A stretch of 64,000 nt of DNA, taken from positions 195,040-259,039 of the forward strand of contig CAJJCY010000002.1 in NCBI GenBank assembly GCA_905182865.1. The letters are read 5' to 3'. A program made the translations under genes and the position numbers. This stretch comes from an uncultured SAR324 cluster bacterium (GTDB taxonomy: Bacteria; SAR324; NAC60-12). The notes under the pieces were generated by a model that did no database searches, was not told the DNA's origin, and worked only from the letters and a program-made list of their open reading frames with translations. Positions 37,321-46,261 of the stretch are shown piece after piece (positions within the stretch are counted from its first letter, which is position 1; every line of letters starts with the position of its first letter).

Positions 37321-38817
37321 TTATTTGCTGATAGTTAATGTCATATTGTCTCCGGCTGCACTGATGCTGGTGGCGCTGATTCCGGAAGAAGAGTTATTGT
37401 CGAGTTTGCTGTTCGGAGTACTGCTGTTATCGAATGTTGCACTATTTCCACTATAAAACAAATGTGTAGTCCTGCCATTGGATAAAGCATTGTCTAAATC
37501 ACCATCATTAGCTTCTTCAAGGTCCACTAATTTCGGAGATTGTGTCTCGCAATTATTGCTACTATAACAAGAACTAAGAATATCCTTAACATGCCAGATT
37601 GCCAATCCTCCAGAATATGTGCTTCCTATGTAATTACTAGTGCTACCATTTGCGATTAGATAATTTAGGCCTTGATCATAACCTCCTGAACTACGATTTT
37701 CAAAGAGGAAGTATTCACCACTAGTTGAAGTTGTGGCTTTGTAGATTCCGCAGGAGGACGCATTATCTATATTTTTATAGACTGCAGGCAACGTGATATT
37801 GTTTGTACCGTTGTCAACTGTTTGAGGGACACATGCACTAATTTTTTCCTTTGACCATGCACTGAGATGTACGGGTGTTGCTCCTCCTTTTTCAGTGGAT
37901 GATTTACTGTCCCCAGACCCCGCCTCCCATCAAACCGAAAGCACCAATACCTGAGTTTATTGGTGATGGTCTAGTGTCATACAAATCGGGCAAGCCAAAA
38001 TAGGCGTGCCCAAGTTCGTGAGCCATTACACCTATGGTAGCATCCCATGTATTGGTTGAACTACTCCCTTGACGTTCACCAAATTGAGAGAAGCCGTTTT
38101 GACCGTATGCTGAAGAGGTTAGCCCCAGAGTCGGACGTTGTCCAGAGTAATACCGTGTTCTCCTGACTCATCTGCGTAGCTTCCATCTCCATTTACATCA
38201 CAGAGTAAAGCTGTAGCCATGCCCCAGATCCCTCCCGGAGTATTGATACTTGACGCGCTTTCCCCTCCGGCTACCATAAAAATAACCTGCAATTCAGTTA
38301 CACTGAGCTTGCCGTTGCTGTCAGTGTCATAGGAAGCAAAATCAAAGCTGGAACTGGAATCCGCTTCGGTGATTGCTTTGGAAGCATAACAGGCCCAGGA
38401 GTTTTTCTGTGTGTTGGGGTGATTCTCCGGCATATTTACTGTAATAACTCCGTCATTGGTACAACCGGATGTCTCTGATGCGGGTGAAAACTGATACTTG
38501 CTATAGGTAGTTTCAGCCAGATAATGATTCATTTGTCCATCACTTGTACCGAACATTTTATTAGCCCAAGTAGTTTCATCACTACTAAAACAAGCATTAT
38601 TATATTGTACACGCACCATAAGTAATGGAACCTTTGTTGATGCTGTCAGTGTGCTGTTTGATGAGCACGAACCTTTATCAGAAGGCGTAGTTGTATAACA
38701 TGGAGAAGAAGAAGTTGAACTTGACTCATCCTCTTTTTTACTGCAGGAAATTAGGAACAAAAGCAGAGAAACACTCAAAATTAGGAAGTACCTGAGATGT
38801 TTTAGAAAATGCTGCAT
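37321..38817 (-). pseudogene. M6-family zinc metalloprotease lipoprotein, two frameshifts
   Basis: Starts with a signal II peptide (LILSVSLLLFLISC, lipobox LISC) and a Ser-rich linker. Then VPLLMVRVQYNNACF, a DTDSNGKLSVTELQVIF stretch resembling an EF-hand calcium loop, and the M6 core in a shifted frame: MAHELGHAYFGLPDLYD, the HExxH zinc helix (codons 38006-38020), followed by IGAFGLMGGG, a likely Met-turn. After a second shift at the C4 run at 37911-37914 the frame continues to 37321 with SAWSKEKISACVPQTV and GGLAIWHVKD. The first shift lies at C4 38123-38126. Immune inhibitor A-type enzymes are secreted endopeptidases. Here the usual N-terminal propeptide is missing and is found in the next gene. 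Confidence 0.8.
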
Positions 38818-38874
38818 GTAGAAGATTTTAATAGAAGTTTATTGCTTATCAAATAACAAGACAACCACGCGGGA

Positions 38875-38964
38875 TGGCGGAGAGAGAGGGATTCGAACCC
38901 TCGGTACGGTTGCCCGCACACGTGATTTCCAATCACGCACCATCGGCCACTCGGTCACCTCTCC
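38875..38964 (-). tRNA. tRNA-Ser (anticodon GGA)
   Basis: On the minus strand the 90-base sequence begins GGAGAGGTGACCGAGTGG and ends with a paired acceptor stem (GGAGAGG with TCTCTCC), discriminator G and an encoded CCA. The anticodon stem-loop CGTGATTGGAAATCACG puts GGA in the loop (plus strand 38928-38930). The long variable arm (GTGCGGGCAACCGTAC) is that of a serine tRNA, and the T arm GAGGGTTCGAATCCCTC is standard. Confidence 0.96.
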
Positions 38965-39159
38965 ACTGCAGATTTGCCCTGAAAAATCCAAGACCTTTCC
39001 AGAACATAAATTTTACCTGAGGTGAGTGGTCCGTGCAAGCTTTTTGCAAAGCTTTAACCACCATCTTTAAGATTCTATTCTGAACTTTTACTTGTTATAC
39101 TGTAAGAGGCTTTGTATGCTTTAGGCAAAACGTTTTTCCGCAAATTATCAACAGACATT

Positions 39160-40080
39160 ATGAATTTACTAAATTACGACCACAGTATATCATCCTTGTT
39201 CACTTTGAGTATAAGATTCTATCAAAAAAACATCATTCCAATTTTGTTTTTAACTGCGGCATTGATTGCACCTGCTTTCCTGATTGGTTTTGCAGGTTGG
39301 GGTGAACCGGAGAGTGTAGTTTTTTTCCTTTCTGTGCATTTATTGGAGGGGGCAATTACATTAGGTGTAATTGGAACCGCATTCGGCAGTTATTTCCCTT
39401 CACTGGGCATATTACGGGCACTTCGTTCACCTTTAATTCTAGGGGCAGTACATGTTGCAATCCTACAGTATCTTCTCTTCATCACAGGAGTAATGGGCCT
39501 GACGATGCCCTTTCCTTTCAGTATTATTATAATTGCCCTTTGGCTGGGAGGAATAATGCTGACTTCAATGGCACAACAGGTATTTATCGTAGAAGGTGTT
39601 CGTGGGATACGGGCAATGGCCAGGAGCATACAACTGGCCCGTACAAATTTGTCTCGAGTTTTTGTGGTTGTTGTGATCAGCACACTTATGCAATTTTTTG
39701 TTTTCGCCATTCTCTTCACCTTGTTCATGCCTGACTTGAATTTAAACATTGATGCCGAAGACAATAATGCAATACCTTTATTACTATCAGAAATTTTGAG
39801 TGATCCGGGGATTCACACGGCAATTCGCTGGGCACAATATTTGGCATCCCTGCTGTTCTATCCGTTTGCATCATTAGTGACGACCTTCCTCTATTTTGAT
39901 CTGGCTCAACGTCAGCAAGTACTGAATATGGATCATCTCGCCAAATTCTCAAACCAATTCTTCGGGACTCCGCTTGAAGGAACAGCAGAACCTGCAAGTC
40001 AAGCAGAAGAGGAAGTAGTTGAACCCTCTGAAGTCGGAATCCTTGATACGGATTCGTCTAAAGAGGATAATGAAAAATGA
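39160..40080 (+). CDS. Polytopic membrane protein, unknown function
   Basis: 306 residues from the ATG at 39160; a longer TTG-started form from 39112 adds 16 residues. Five or six hydrophobic segments (IIPILFLTAALIAPAFLIG, FSIIIIALWLGGIMLT, VFVVVVISTLMQFFVFAI, ASLLFYPFASLVTTFLYFDL) end in a polar acidic tail. The pattern, with a late YFDLAQRQ, resembles the membrane domain next to glycerophosphodiester phosphodiesterase in other bacteria, but I do not assign it. Its stop overlaps the start of engB (ATGA), so translation is coupled. Confidence 0.7.
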   Translation: MNLLNYDHSISSLFTLSIRFYQKNIIPILFLTAALIAPAFLIGFAGWGEPESVVFFLSVHLLEGAITLGVIGTAFGSYFPSLGILRALRSPLILGAVHVAILQYLLFITGVMGLTMPFPFSIIIIALWLGGIMLTSMAQQVFIVEGVRGIRAMARSIQLARTNLSRVFVVVVISTLMQFFVFAILFTLFMPDLNLNIDAEDNNAIPLLLSEILSDPGIHTAIRWAQYLASLLFYPFASLVTTFLYFDLAQRQQVLNMDHLAKFSNQFFGTPLEGTAEPASQAEEEVVEPSEVGILDTDSSKEDNEK

Positions 40081-40640
40081 AAATCCATTCTGCTGAATTT
40101 GTCCTTAGTGCAGCCTCTCCATGGCAATTCCCCGTCCCTTCACTTCCTGAAATTGCCTTTGCCGGTCGTTCAAACGTGGGAAAATCCACACTGATAAACT
40201 CTCTGCTAAACCGCAAAAAACTGGTTAAAACCAGCTCTACTCCGGGGAAAACGCAGTTGATTAATTTTTTTAAGATCAATGATGAATTTTATTTGGTGGA
40301 TGTACCAGGATATGGTTTTGCAAAGGTTCCTGAAAGTGTCAGCAAACAATGGCAGCGCCTGATTGAAGCTTATTTGCAGGAGCGCGAAACTCTGCGGAAA
40401 GTAGTGCTGATTGTAGACAGCAGACACAAACCGACTGCACAGGATCGGCAGCTCAAGGAGTGGTTGGACTTTTATCAGCGTCCGGTCTTAATTGTGGCCA
40501 GTAAAATTGACAAATTAAAGCGTGGCCAAATTCAAAAACACTTGAAGCAAATTAAGCAGGAACTTTCTCTTGACAAAACACCGTTGGTGCATTCCTCTTT
40601 AGAAAAAGGGAGACGCGAAGAAATATGGAAAGATTTGTAG
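40077..40640 (+). CDS. engB: Ribosome biogenesis GTPase EngB (YsxC/YihA)
   Basis: 187 residues with GTPase motifs: GRSNVGKSTLINSLLNRKKL (G1), SSTPGKT (G2), VDVPGYGFAKVP (G3) and ASKIDKL (G4). EngB acts in late 50S subunit assembly and is usually essential. It overlaps the preceding membrane protein gene by 4 bp, consistent with coupled translation. Confidence 0.95.
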   Translation: MKIHSAEFVLSAASPWQFPVPSLPEIAFAGRSNVGKSTLINSLLNRKKLVKTSSTPGKTQLINFFKINDEFYLVDVPGYGFAKVPESVSKQWQRLIEAYLQERETLRKVVLIVDSRHKPTAQDRQLKEWLDFYQRPVLIVASKIDKLKRGQIQKHLKQIKQELSLDKTPLVHSSLEKGRREEIWKDL

Positions 40641-40882
40641 CCTTAAAGACCTAGTTGTAATTTTGCTAATGACCGAATTGAAACCTGCCATATCGTTTTT
40701 GCCTGCAATAGTATCAGAACCCGAAAGATGATAATTCTCATTTAATACTGATATTACCAGGTAATCTCGACCGATGTGAGAAATCTGATAAAACGCTGAT
40801 ATCATAGATTCCCCCCACAAACGTTCGGGATACCACGACATATAACCTGATTGTCGAGTTCCTGAAATGAATGTCAGGAAAC

Positions 40883-41305
40883 TTAATTTACACACTCAGT
40901 CTGTGAGAAGAAATATGAACTCTCAATTGCCGCATTTTCAAGACTGTCTGAACCATGTACAGTATTTTCACCAAGACTTTCTGCAAAATCACGTCTTATT
41001 GTTCCCTCATCCGCATCAACTGGATTAGTTGCTCCCATGATTTCACGGTGATATTTAACCGCGTTTTCACCTTCCAGAACTGAAACTACAACTGGACCGG
41101 AACTCATAAATTCCGTCAGTTCCCCAAAGAATGGCCGTTCCCGATGAACTGCATAAAATCCTTCTGCTTCAAGTTTTGTCATATGAATCATTTTGGTGGC
41201 AACAATACGAAGGCCTTTTTCTTCAAAGCGGCTGAGTATTTTTCCTACAAGGTTCCTGCGAACCCCATCTGGTTTTATAATTGAAAATGTTTGTTCTAAA
41301 GCCAT
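40883..41305 (-). CDS. ndk: Nucleoside diphosphate kinase
   Basis: 140 residues from [14 protein letters not shown]. Active-site His lies in NTVHGSDS, with the conserved [18 protein letters not shown] context and [11 protein letters not shown]. The enzyme moves the gamma phosphate from ATP to other nucleoside diphosphates. The ATG at 41305 is preferred to the upstream MIKKKK start because it matches the family and follows AAAGAAA. Downstream of hisH on the same strand. Confidence 0.95.
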   Translation of the reverse strand: MALEQTFSIIKPDGVRRNLVGKILSRFEEKGLRIVATKMIHMTKLEAEGFYAVHRERPFFGELTEFMSSGPVVVSVLEGENAVKYHREIMGATNPVDADEGTIRRDFAESLGENTVHGSDSLENAAIESSYFFSQTECVN

Positions 41306-41384
41306 TTTTTTCTTTTTTATCAAAGTTTAATATTGTTCATAAATATTCTTCAAACTAAATTCTGCAATTCATTAACACTGATAA

Positions 41385-42005
41385 TTAGTGTATAACCAAA
41401 CTTATCATTTTTAAGAAGTTTTTTAATAAAGTTAGACCATTAGGCGTATGGACAACTTCGGGATGAAACTGAACTCCCCACAAGTTGTCTTTACAAACAA
41501 CTGCGGCAAAATCATAACCGTAGTTTGAGAGACCCAAAACGTGCTCACTGTTTTCCGGATTCAAATGATAAGAATGCACAAAATAAAAGTGCATCTCATC
41601 TGCAACATTTTTAAAAAGCGGATCTTTTTGCTGCTGAGATACTTGATTCCAGCCAATCTGGGGAATTTTAAGTTCATGCTGGAAACGCTTAACTTTACCT
41701 GGAATCCAGCCCAAACCCACTCGAGAACCATCTTCTTCGCTTTCGTCCATCAGCAATTGTGCTCCTAAGCAAATTCCCAGCAAAGGAGTTCCTGCCTGAA
41801 CTTTTTCCTGCAGAGCTTCCAGCATTCCTGAGTTTCGCAAATGTTCCATAGCCGGACCAAATGCTCCAACTCCCGGAAGAAGAATCCTGTCTGCTTCCTT
41901 AAGCTCATCTGGATGAGAAACGAGATGATTCTCCACTCCAGAGAAATCAAGCGCATTTTTCAGATTGTGCAGATTCCCAACTTTGTAATCGATGATTACG
42001 TTCAT
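41385..42005 (-). CDS. hisH: Imidazole glycerol phosphate synthase glutaminase subunit HisH
   Basis: 206-residue class I glutamine amidotransferase: nucleophile Cys in LLGICLGAQLL, and the His-Glu pair in GVQFHPEVVHTPNG. It supplies ammonia to HisF, which is encoded with HisA about 15 kb away on the other strand. Start MNVIIDYKVGNLHNLKNAL matches HisH. It begins 5 bp after hisB. Confidence 0.95.
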   Translation of the reverse strand: MNVIIDYKVGNLHNLKNALDFSGVENHLVSHPDELKEADRILLPGVGAFGPAMEHLRNSGMLEALQEKVQAGTPLLGICLGAQLLMDESEEDGSRVGLGWIPGKVKRFQHELKIPQIGWNQVSQQQKDPLFKNVADEMHFYFVHSYHLNPENSEHVLGLSNYGYDFAAVVCKDNLWGVQFHPEVVHTPNGLTLLKNFLKMISLVIH

Positions 42006-42010
42006 GCCTG

Positions 42011-42604
42011 TCAGAGACTTCCTTTTGTAGAAACCACTTCTGTACGTCTTGGATCTGACTCAACAGCCATACGTAGGGCACGTGCCATTGACTTGAACAT
42101 GCCTTCGCATTTGTGATGGTCGTTGATTCCGTATAATATCGACAGGTGCAGAGTCATTTTAGACGAGATAGCTAGTGATTTGAAAAAGTGGCTGATCATC
42201 TGTGTATCCAACTGACCAATACTCGGCTGAGTAAATTCACCTGAAAAGACAAATTCCGGACGTCCGGACAAATCCAAAGCAGCTCGGATTAAAGCTTCGT
42301 CCATGGGTACATACGAATGACCGTATCGAAAAATCCCTTTCTTTTCACCAACAGCTTCTGCCAACGCACTACCAAGAGCAAGACCAATATCTTCTGTAGA
42401 GTGATGCACATCAATTTCCAAATCGCCACTGCAGGTTAATTTCAAATCAAACAAACCGTGAAAAGCCCATAAATTCAGCATGTGATCCAGAAAACCAATT
42501 CCGGTATTAATTTCAGATTTTCCGGAACCGTCAAGATTCAGTTCAAGTTTAATTTTTGTTTCTTTGGTTATTCGCTCAATTTTCGCGACTCTTTTTTGTT
42601 TCAT
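42011..42604 (-). CDS. hisB: Imidazoleglycerol-phosphate dehydratase HisB
   Basis: 197 residues, the short monofunctional HisB. Family motifs GIGFLDHMLNLWAFHG and DVHHSTEDIGLALGSAL carry the manganese-binding His residues, with a second set in HHKCEGMFKSMARALR. There is no N-terminal phosphatase domain of the enterobacterial type. First of a two-gene his unit, 31 bp after the barrel protein gene's end. Confidence 0.95.
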   Translation of the reverse strand: MKQKRVAKIERITKETKIKLELNLDGSGKSEINTGIGFLDHMLNLWAFHGLFDLKLTCSGDLEIDVHHSTEDIGLALGSALAEAVGEKKGIFRYGHSYVPMDEALIRAALDLSGRPEFVFSGEFTQPSIGQLDTQMISHFFKSLAISSKMTLHLSILYGINDHHKCEGMFKSMARALRMAVESDPRRTEVVSTKGSL

Positions 42605-42635
42605 AGGCCCCCTTAAGTTTGTTAAAAGCGACAGT

Positions 42636-44216
42636 TCAGAAAGAGTAAGTCAAACGTCCGGCAAAGTGAAAAATCATATCTTTCCTTCCGGTAGGAACTG
42701 TTTGATCATCATAACTGAATGCTCTTGCCGGCTGAAATGCATTAAAATCTAAATCCACGTTTGCGTGGCCAGCCATTTTCAGTGTAAATGTATTGTCCCA
42801 CTCAATGCCGATCATACTGGATTTAGTCCCGTTCGAGTCAAGCACAGGCTTGATGCGTTTAAGTTCGTAAAGACCAAGTCGATAAACAGCAGTTGTTTCC
42901 GGAATGTCATAGCGAAAACGAAAACCACCCATTTGAGTATTATTAATTGAGTGCCCCAAACCGGTACCACTGTTCAGGTCGGGGCTGCCTCCGTTAAAAT
43001 AAAATTTGGTTCCACGGTACGTTCCTGGTGATATTTCGTAAAAACTTTCCAGACCGCGAAGGTAATTTGTTCCATTTCTGCTGCTGTCATCAAGTTGTTC
43101 ATCACCCTGTGCCATCATTCCGACAAGCATATATTCTTCACCAGGTTTTTTCCAACTGATCTCCAGTTCGGCTGCTCCGCCTGATATTTTTCTTTTATCC
43201 ATGTTATGCCTGTCATCATACTGGAAATAATTTCGATTGCCCTGATTTGAAATAATATCTGCATAAACACTCCAAACAGGTGTTTCCCACTGCATACGCA
43301 GACCAAAATATTCCTGTTCATGTGCATTGTAATAAATTGGCTTACAGCTTGAGTTGAGGGTATAAGCCGACAGGCTCGTATTACAGTCACTTCCTGAGGT
43401 AAACCCTACACTTTCCAAACTGGAAAGTGTACTGTTGGAGAGACGTTTTGAAGGAATATTATTCATTCCCAGTGGAACATCATGTTCTGTGTATTTGATA
43501 CGGAACATTTCAATTCGAAAAGAATCGATAACTTCGCCTTGTGAATCTACCTCGTGCCAAAAAGGATAGTCGAGTGAAAAGAAGTACAGCCAGTCTCCAT
43601 CGGCAGAAGAAAGCTTCATTCCTCCAATTTCATAACACCAGGTTCCAGCCTTGCAGCGTTGCGAATAACCACTGAGGATTCCAGAAAACACCTTGCCGTT
43701 ACGGTCTCCTATGTTAATCGCATGTTTACCGATTTTTGTTACTTCATTCGGATTTCTGTTTAGTTCAAGATACGATTGCCGTGCAGTTATATTTGCAGTT
43801 TGGGACTCTGCTCCAGTAGTACGTGAACTTTGTGAAGTCCTGATGTCAGACTGGTATATCGATTCCTGATTAGTAGCAAGTTCCAGGTTTATTGAAATTA
43901 TACGATGCACAATTGAACGTAAACGCAAACGTAAATCCTGATCAAAAGAAAATTCTTCTGCAGAGTTAGTTTCTGTTCGTGAAACAGGAAGAGATGTTGA
44001 ATTAATCTTTGAAATTCGGAGTCTGTAATCTCCTGATAGTTCAACTCCAGGGGAAAATGTCAGGTGTTCTTGACGCTCAGAAAAGTCACCTCGCTCAAGG
44101 GGTACAAAATTAGTTTGTCCTGTTGCTGTACCTGGACCTGTTGACAAAATAAATAAAACTAGTGCAGGAACAATTGAAAATAAACGGACAAAGCATATCC
44201 GCAAACAGGCTTGCAT
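42636..44216 (-). CDS. Outer-membrane beta-barrel protein
   Basis: About 526 residues from ATG 44214-44216 (a TTG start at 44267 would add 17). Signal peptide MQACLRICFVRLFSIVPALV, then strand-like alternation (LRLRLRSIVHRIISINLELA, YLELNRNPNEVTKIGKHAIN), and the protein ends GRLTYSF with the C-terminal Phe recognised by BamA. Two Cys pairs (RCKAGTWC, CNTSLSAYTLNSSC) may be disulfides. It resembles alginate-export-like or general porin barrels, but the substrate is unknown. It sits between the TerB-like gene and hisB. Confidence 0.72.
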   Translation of the reverse strand: MQACLRICFVRLFSIVPALVLFILSTGPGTATGQTNFVPLERGDFSERQEHLTFSPGVELSGDYRLRISKINSTSLPVSRTETNSAEEFSFDQDLRLRLRSIVHRIISINLELATNQESIYQSDIRTSQSSRTTGAESQTANITARQSYLELNRNPNEVTKIGKHAINIGDRNGKVFSGILSGYSQRCKAGTWCYEIGGMKLSSADGDWLYFFSLDYPFWHEVDSQGEVIDSFRIEMFRIKYTEHDVPLGMNNIPSKRLSNSTLSSLESVGFTSGSDCNTSLSAYTLNSSCKPIYYNAHEQEYFGLRMQWETPVWSVYADIISNQGNRNYFQYDDRHNMDKRKISGGAAELEISWKKPGEEYMLVGMMAQGDEQLDDSSRNGTNYLRGLESFYEISPGTYRGTKFYFNGGSPDLNSGTGLGHSINNTQMGGFRFRYDIPETTAVYRLGLYELKRIKPVLDSNGTKSSMIGIEWDNTFTLKMAGHANVDLDFNAFQPARAFSYDDQTVPTGRKDMIFHFAGRLTYSF

Positions 44217-44339
44217 AAGACTCTGAAAAGAAAGAGGATAGATGACTTGTATAATTTTTCCTTTCAATCAAAGTATCAATTAAATATTAGTAGATTAAGT
44301 TAAGAAAAGCAAGTTTTTTTCAGCACAACGTTTGTATAT

Positions 44340-44831
44340 TCAACTCATTATTATACTTTCAATAATACTGTTTCGATGTGAGTTGCTGGTTTTTAAGTCC
44401 TGAGTTAACTTTCGATTTATTTCCATTTGTTTGACTGACCAGCTAATGACAGCACGAATAAAATCAACATCAAGACTCAAACAATTTCCGCATTTTTTTA
44501 ATAATTCTGCTTCACTTTTTTTAAGACTACCGTCTATAACTGCAATTCCAGCAAGATAAAAGAATATTTTTAAAGAAAGATCCGGGTCTATTTTTATTTT
44601 TTTTACCTCTAACAAATTTCTCTCTTTCACTCTTTTCATTAAATCAATAATTTCTTCCTTGCTGTCCAGATGGCCAATTGCTTCCTGCAAAGCCACAAAC
44701 TCATGTTTCTCAATGATGCCATCTGCAACAACTATGTTTGCAATTGCATTGACCACCCAGTGCCTGAGTTCTTTTGATGACTCAGAAAAAAGATCTTGTG
44801 AAAAATCACGATCTAATTGCAGTTTATACAT
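44340..44831 (-). CDS. TerB-like helical protein
   Basis: 163 residues, all helical, no signal. The pattern NAIANIVVADGIIEKHEFVA followed by IAVIDGSLKKSEAELLKK matches the TerB/DjlA acidic-residue repeat (two DG-x(n)-E loops) of the tellurite-resistance TerB fold. No other ter gene is near. The function is open: such domains bind divalent metals or partner proteins at the membrane surface. Lies between proA and the barrel protein gene on the same strand. Confidence 0.65.
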   Translation of the reverse strand: MYKLQLDRDFSQDLFSESSKELRHWVVNAIANIVVADGIIEKHEFVALQEAIGHLDSKEEIIDLMKRVKERNLLEVKKIKIDPDLSLKIFFYLAGIAVIDGSLKKSEAELLKKCGNCLSLDVDFIRAVISWSVKQMEINRKLTQDLKTSNSHRNSIIESIIMS

Positions 44832-44874
44832 GAAAGCTCCTATTTCAATCTAGTAAAAACTTTGAAATCTACAG

Positions 44875-46215
44875 TTATTTATATTGAATATCCTCATGTA
44901 GAAATTCCCGCTTACCCTGCCCATATTGACCAGCGCCCTGCCCGTTTCCATATAATTTATATTTATAAATTACCAAACCTTCAAGTCCAACAGGACCTCG
45001 TGAATGAGTTTTACCGGTACTTACTCCAACTTCTGCCCCAAATCCGTATCGAAATCCATCCGAAAATCGAGTTGACGCATTCCAAAATACACCTGCTGCA
45101 TCCACAGTATTCATGAACCATTCTGCCAACTCTGAATTTTCAGTAACAATTGTATCAGTATGCCTGGAGCCAAAATGATTGATGTGCCTAACTGCCTCCT
45201 CTGCAGATTTGACTGATTTAACAGAAATTATCAAATCGATATATTCAGTTGTCCAGTCTTCTTCAACAGCAGTTTTTAACTTTAATTCAGTAAATTTATC
45301 CAGACGTTTTTGAGTTTGCTGACATACCCTCAATTCTACACCTGCTTCCTGCATTTTTCTCAAAATTTCTACCAGCCACTCAACCGGATATTTTTGATGC
45401 ACAAGTAAAGTTTCTACAGCATTACAGACAGCGGGATAATCTAACTTTGCATCCAGTGCAACCTCAATGCTTTTCTTTTCATCTGCAGCTTGATCCAGAT
45501 ACACATGACAAAGTCCATCTGCATGTCCCAGCACTGGAACCTGCGCATTTTTTTGAATATTCCGGACCAGTTCATTGCTACCGCGTGGAATGATTAAATC
45601 AAGTTCAGAACTCATTTTCACCAACTGAGAAACTTCATCGCGGCTTTCCACCAGACTGACTGCATTTTCTGGTACAGTATCATTCTTCGCAAGAGAGATC
45701 CGGATCAATTTTGCCAGTACACGATTTGAATTTTGTGCCTCTTTGCCTCCTTTTAAAATTACCGCATTTCCGGATTTTAGAGCTAATGCAGAAATTTGTA
45801 TGACCACATCCGGACGTGATTCAAAAATTACCAAAATAACTCCAATTGGACAGGACACACGATAGAGATCAAGACCTTCATCCAGCCGGGTTGCCTGAAT
45901 TATTTTGCCTGCAGGATCTGGCAATGCAGCTACACTTTCGCAGTTTTGTGCCATCTGCTCAATCTTTTCTTCATTGAGTAAAACACGGTTGCAGGCACTT
46001 GCAGACAACTCACCACACTCCACCATTTTTTTGGCTTCAGCCATATCCCTGGCGTTCTCTACCAAAATTTCAGCCGAATTTTCACGCAATACTTGAGCTA
46101 ATTCATGAAGAACATTGTTTTTATGCAAATTTTCCAGATTCGCTAAAACAAGGAAGGCTTCACGTGCCTGTTTTACTTGCTTTTGAATTGCTGAGGAAAC
46201 TTGAGAGTTTTTCAT
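44875..46215 (-). CDS. proA: Gamma-glutamyl phosphate reductase
   Basis: 446 residues. NADPH-dependent reduction of gamma-glutamyl phosphate to glutamate-5-semialdehyde, the second step of proline synthesis. The aldehyde-dehydrogenase fold shows the catalytic Cys in YPAVCNAVETLLV, NAVILKGGKEA and SSELDLIIPRGSNELV, and the ending GFGAEVGVSTGKTHSRGPVG is typical. proB is not in the window. It follows bamA by 46 bp on the same strand. Confidence 0.95.
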   Translation of the reverse strand: MKNSQVSSAIQKQVKQAREAFLVLANLENLHKNNVLHELAQVLRENSAEILVENARDMAEAKKMVECGELSASACNRVLLNEEKIEQMAQNCESVAALPDPAGKIIQATRLDEGLDLYRVSCPIGVILVIFESRPDVVIQISALALKSGNAVILKGGKEAQNSNRVLAKLIRISLAKNDTVPENAVSLVESRDEVSQLVKMSSELDLIIPRGSNELVRNIQKNAQVPVLGHADGLCHVYLDQAADEKKSIEVALDAKLDYPAVCNAVETLLVHQKYPVEWLVEILRKMQEAGVELRVCQQTQKRLDKFTELKLKTAVEEDWTTEYIDLIISVKSVKSAEEAVRHINHFGSRHTDTIVTENSELAEWFMNTVDAAGVFWNASTRFSDGFRYGFGAEVGVSTGKTHSRGPVGLEGLVIYKYKLYGNGQGAGQYGQGKREFLHEDIQYK

Positions 46216-46261
46216 TAAATTATAAGATTACAATTTTGGCCGTACAGTTCAGCAGCATTTG

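Noticed and set aside
39037-39055. AAGCTTT/AAAGCTT hairpin between tRNA-Ser and the membrane protein gene
   Set aside because: Short, no T-run, and not downstream of any gene it could terminate.
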